In this document: in pieces, positions 39,501 through 41,894 of the stretch | How the letters are laid out: every line of letters begins with the position of its first letter | Position numbering within the stretch: position 1 is the first letter of the stretch | Source: an uncultured Eubacteriales bacterium | GTDB taxonomy: Bacteria; Bacillota; Clostridia; Oscillospirales; CAG-272 | Assembly: GCA_934503195.1 (NCBI GenBank) | Contig: CAKSVM010000019.1 | Span: forward strand, 1-41,894 | Length of the DNA: 41,894 bases | Reading direction: 5' to 3' | Made by a program: the position numbers and the translations under genes | Notes under the pieces: model-generated | Seen by the model: only the letters and a program-made list of their open reading frames with translations | Database searches by the model: none | What the model was told of the DNA's origin: nothing

Positions 39501-41894
39501 GACCAGGTTGCCGTCTTCAACGGTGATTGAGAGGAGCTCATCGGTTCCGGACAAGTTGGCACTATTCACGTCGGAGAAGACCGCGGGAGCAGAGCTTCCG
39601 AACTCTGTAAGCGTCGACGGGAGATACACGCGCTTCAGTCCGCCGCTCGCGCGGAATGCCTGATCGCCGATAGTCGTCACGCCTTCGGGAATGTCGAGCG
39701 TTCCGAGACGCACGCACTGATAGAAGGCTTTCTTTCCGATCGTCTTAAGCTGGCTCTCGTTGTCGTCCGCGAAATTCACCTCGGTGAGCTCTGAGCAGGT
39801 ACTGAACGCGCTCTCGCCGATCGACTCGACCGACGCGGGGATGTTTATCGATTTTATCGCGCTCGTGCCCTGGAACGCCGCTTTTCCGATGACTTTAAGT
39901 CCCTCCGGAAGCGTGATTTCAGGAAGCTTCGTGCAGTAAGCGAACGCCGATTCACCGATTTCGGCGAGATTTTCACCCTCGAATACAACCGACGTGAGTT
40001 CGCAGCCATTGAACGCGTCCTTTCCGATCCTCACGACCGACGACGGAATCGTGACCTTGGTGATCTCGACGCCTTCCTCGCCCTCTTCTGTGACGAAGAC
40101 TCCCTCGCCGATCTCAGTTACGGTCGACGGGATGACAATATCCGTCTTTGTTCCGTGATAGCCCTTGAGAACGCCGTCGACAATCTCGAAGTCGGCGTCG
40201 GAATCGCGCAGTTCGAGTTCGTAGCCGTTGTCATTCGCAAACTTCGCGGCGGCTGTGAACGCATTGTCGGCGATGATCTTTATTCCGTCTCGTCCAGAGA
40301 AAGCGTTCGGCGCGATGTTTGTCACCGACGCCGGGATGTAGACCTCCGAGAGCTTGTTTTCAATGCCCTGACCAAGCTTGAACGCGTCCTTTCCGATCGA
40401 TTTCAGCGTAGACGGAAGAGTCAGTCTTTCAAGGCTGTTCGTGATTCCGAAGCACTCCTCACCGATGGAGGTAACGCCCTCGGGAATCACAATTTCCTTC
40501 ACGCTCTTCGCCCAGGCAAACGCCGAGTCGCCGAGCGTGCGGAGCGTCGTTGGCAGGAGGATCTCGTTCAGAGTTTCCTCATAACCGTAGAACGCGAACT
40601 TTCCGATTGAGGTGTTGCCCTCTGGAATGACGAGCTTCGTTCCCTTGCACTCGGCGAACGCGTAGTCGCCGATAAAGGTGACGCTCGACGGGATATTGTC
40701 GACCCCGGTCCACTCCTCGCACCCGAAGAAGCCTGAATTCTCGACGCGCTCGAGTCCGGCGGGGAGAACGCAGTCGACAAGCGCCTCGCAGTAGTGGAAC
40801 GCCTGCTCGGAGACGGTCTTGAGTCCGGCGGGAAGCTCGACTTTTGTCAGGTCAAAGCACATGAAGAAGGCGTAGCGTCCGATCGAAGTCACGCTGTCAA
40901 GCACCTTCGCGGCCTTTCTTCCGCGCGGGCAGAATACGATCTCGGAAAGATCCTTTGAGTAGAGCATTCCATCGACCGACGTCCAGCAGGGGTTCTTTTC
41001 GTCGATCGTGATGTTTTCGAGCGACTTGTCGGCCGCCTGCGAACCCGGAATCTCGAAGACATCGCCTATGTAGCTGTCGCCGAGCTTTTCGAGCGACGCG
41101 GGGAGATGAAGCGATGCGAGCGGAGTTCCTCTGAACGCTCCGTAACGGATTGTCGTGAGTCCATCGGGAAGCTCAATCGACGTGAACGCGCAGAGAGTGA
41201 AGGCGTTCTTTCCGATCTCCTTAAGCGTCGACGGAAGCGTAACCGACGTGAGCGCGGCGCAGGAGGTGAACGCCGACTCCGGAACGACCGTCAGTCCCTC
41301 TCCGAGCGTCACTGACTTGAGCGCGCGGCACTGATCGAAAGCGTTCTTTCCGATCGAGGTGACATTTTCAAGATTTATCTCAGTGAGCGACGAGCAGCCG
41401 GCAAACGCGCCCTCGCCGATTGCCTTCACGCTTTCGGGAAGCGTGACCTTGGTTATATCGCGGTTATACTTGAAGACGGACGCGGCGATTCCGGTTACTG
41501 TCTTTCCGTCAATTTCGGACGGAATCACAAGCTCGGACGCGTCGACGCCGATGAATCCGGTGACAACACCAGATTCGTCGACGAGAAAATCACTCTCGCC
41601 TTCGGCGATCACGACGTCGATCTCACAGGTCGCGGTGAGCGTTCCGACCGACGCGGTGATCGTCGCCTTTCCGGACTGAACCGCGGTGACAAGACCGTTC
41701 TTGTCGACTGTCGCGACCGAGGCATCGCTTGACGACCAGCTTATCGTTCCATGAGCGTTTTCGGGCTCAAGCGTCGCGGTGAGCTGCAAGGTCTGTCTGC
41801 GGCGAAGCTCTGCGGTCGTTTTGTCGAGCTTTACAGCGGTCGCCTCAACGAACCCTTCGGCGTGGAAGCTAAGCTTGCAGCTGTCGCCCTTCGC
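36555..41894 (-). CDS. Giant BspA-type leucine-rich-repeat surface protein with Ig-like and SLH domains, N-terminus outside window
   Basis: The C-terminal 1,779 residues are present and the frame stays open to the right edge, so the start and any signal peptide lie beyond it. In order: a Big_2-type Ig-like domain (about 15-90; ISWSSSDASVATVDKNGLVT); a long block of LRR_5/BspA repeats (about 125-950; SVTSIGRYAFFMCFDLTKVE-like units); a second Big_2 domain (about 985-1070); a second LRR_5 block (about 1080-1490); an InlB-type beta repeat (about 1525-1605); and three SLH domains (about 1608-1779; TRAQIVTFLYR). The protein should be S-layer-anchored and mediate binding to host or other bacteria, as BspA-type LRR proteins do. 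It is closely comparable in role with the giant protein at 18.8-29.2 kb. Confidence 0.9.
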   Translation of the reverse strand, partial: AKGDSCKLSFHAEGFVEATAVKLDKTTAELRRRQTLQLTATLEPENAHGTISWSSSDASVATVDKNGLVTAVQSGKATITASVGTLTATCEIDVVIAEGESDFLVDESGVVTGFIGVDASELVIPSEIDGKTVTGIAASVFKYNRDITKVTLPESVKAIGEGAFAGCSSLTEINLENVTSIGKNAFDQCRALKSVTLGEGLTVVPESAFTSCAALTSVTLPSTLKEIGKNAFTLCAFTSIELPDGLTTIRYGAFRGTPLASLHLPASLEKLGDSYIGDVFEIPGSQAADKSLENITIDEKNPCWTSVDGMLYSKDLSEIVFCPRGRKAAKVLDSVTSIGRYAFFMCFDLTKVELPAGLKTVSEQAFHYCEALVDCVLPAGLERVENSGFFGCEEWTGVDNIPSSVTFIGDYAFAECKGTKLVIPEGNTSIGKFAFYGYEETLNEILLPTTLRTLGDSAFAWAKSVKEIVIPEGVTSIGEECFGITNSLERLTLPSTLKSIGKDAFKLGQGIENKLSEVYIPASVTNIAPNAFSGRDGIKIIADNAFTAAAKFANDNGYELELRDSDADFEIVDGVLKGYHGTKTDIVIPSTVTEIGEGVFVTEEGEEGVEITKVTIPSSVVRIGKDAFNGCELTSVVFEGENLAEIGESAFAYCTKLPEITLPEGLKVIGKAAFQGTSAIKSINIPASVESIGESAFSTCSELTEVNFADDNESQLKTIGKKAFYQCVRLGTLDIPEGVTTIGDQAFRASGGLKRVYLPSTLTEFGSSAPAVFSDVNSANLSGTDELLSITVEDGNLVYSSKNGLLYTADGETLLFCPPGIIGTVTVADGTKSIGSSAFQRSKADHVVLPDTLLTIGSGAFKTSGFTSVEIPDSVTSIGYYAFFNCKKLKSVEFGQSLRTIEEGAFSQSPLENASLPASLESIGDDAFDSLKNYIRIENPGTVLGNGFISSHSKITVYGHSGSTAEKYVNDAKTRLGDSCGLMFKSIDAFVKVTKITLDKTALTLKQRETYNLNVTIEPDNATHKDLVYKSLDTRLATVDENGKITALRPGTVTIKVLSTDGVFADCVLTVDADESLSDFTIDERGYITGYVGELTDLVIPASVENRAVVGIASGAFAENRNITSVDLPDTVKEIESYAFSHCVNLDSVSFGSGLENIGERAFEYCTHIPEVNLPEGLKTMGGYAFDSCERLERITIPSTLTEIPTGAFHLCWRLIDVVIPEGVETVGSEAFYECEGMKSLTLPNSLRTIRSEAFAACVRLTSVVVPEGVRVIENQAFMSCTGMTSIHLPATLEKLGGEYPGDAFERSDVLGCNHLTSVNVTAGGKYFSSKDGLLYNADGSELIFCPRGLTEVTIPEGVERIGDHAFFYCRILEKVNLPSSLTEIGANGFGICEKLTSIVIPDGVTSIGNSAFASSASLEEVTLPSSLVTIGDTAFLGTALRSVVIPGKVETIGREAFAYNDHLTEATILKNVKNLGEGIFKNSPNVTVFTDSKDAPVYQYATSRDIPVRLIESDKPDEPGIILPVLDAFDVETVVSDGGKVVSSRERAYSGTRITLTVTPDDGYTLVKLTVTGDYGEIAVISDGDNWYFTMPASDVKVSAEFAAPHQAFVDVPEDAYYADAVDWAVRNGVTNGVADDVFAPDSSCTRAQAVTFLWRAVGAPVTGGDCVFTDVDSSDYFYDAVVWAVENGITNGIGNSLFAPDEVCTRAQIVTYLYRMAGSPETEGTAFGDVATDSYYASAFSWAVSGGVTNGVGNGLFAPDNICTRAQIVTFLYRYFG

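Overview
The window looks like chromosome from a fairly G+C-rich, anaerobic, Clostridia-type member of the Bacillota, probably a gut commensal; that habitat is inference. The signs are a Spo0A-type regulator, lipoprotein solute-binding proteins paired with AraC regulators, GLUG-repeat and BspA-type leucine-rich surface proteins ending in S-layer homology (SLH) domains, strong AGGAGG-type ribosome sites and sigma-A-like promoters. No transposase, phage gene, CRISPR array, rRNA or canonical tRNA was found.

Left part (1-6.7 kb): the N-terminal end of an acyl-CoA synthetase (minus, cut by the window edge), an AraC regulator (minus), and, divergent from it, a tightly overlapping plus-strand operon nagB-nagA-GH123-like glycosidase-Gfo/Idh/MocA oxidoreductase closed by a strong terminator. 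This is an amino-sugar catabolic unit. At 6.7-10.5 kb a two-gene minus-strand unit of unknown function follows: an HTH protein and a zinc-ribbon/one-TM/beta-propeller-like protein.

Middle part (10.7-18.8 kb): a minus-strand operon encodes an HTH-sugar kinase fusion, MurQ etherase, an Eis-like acetyltransferase, a solute-binding lipoprotein and a GH42-like glycosidase. With nagA/nagB this gives a route from MurNAc to fructose-6-phosphate: kinase, MurQ, NagA, NagB. Divergent from it is spo0A, whose receiver domain has lost several phosphorylation-site residues. Its promoter region carries a perfect tandem repeat and a consensus 0A box.

Right part (18.8-41.9 kb): a 3,476-residue secreted SLH protein is built from three PEGA/GLUG mega-repeats plus a toroid-DUF4430 module resembling the fold order of transcobalamin. 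It is preceded by a roughly 300-nt leader holding a structured RNA, a possible antiterminator and an intrinsic terminator. Then come two divergent AraC/solute-binding-protein loci (the second with an oxidoreductase), a hairpin-rich transcribed spacer, and the C-terminal 1,779 residues of another giant SLH protein made of BspA-type leucine-rich repeats.

Overall the region reads as a surface-binding and sugar-scavenging neighbourhood. Giant S-layer-anchored proteins, three permease-less binding lipoproteins and intracellular glycosidases and amino-sugar enzymes are each coupled to a local regulator. The most novel-looking elements are the attenuator-like leader RNA, the HTH-kinase fusion, the receiver-degenerate Spo0A and the hairpin array at 36.2-36.4 kb.
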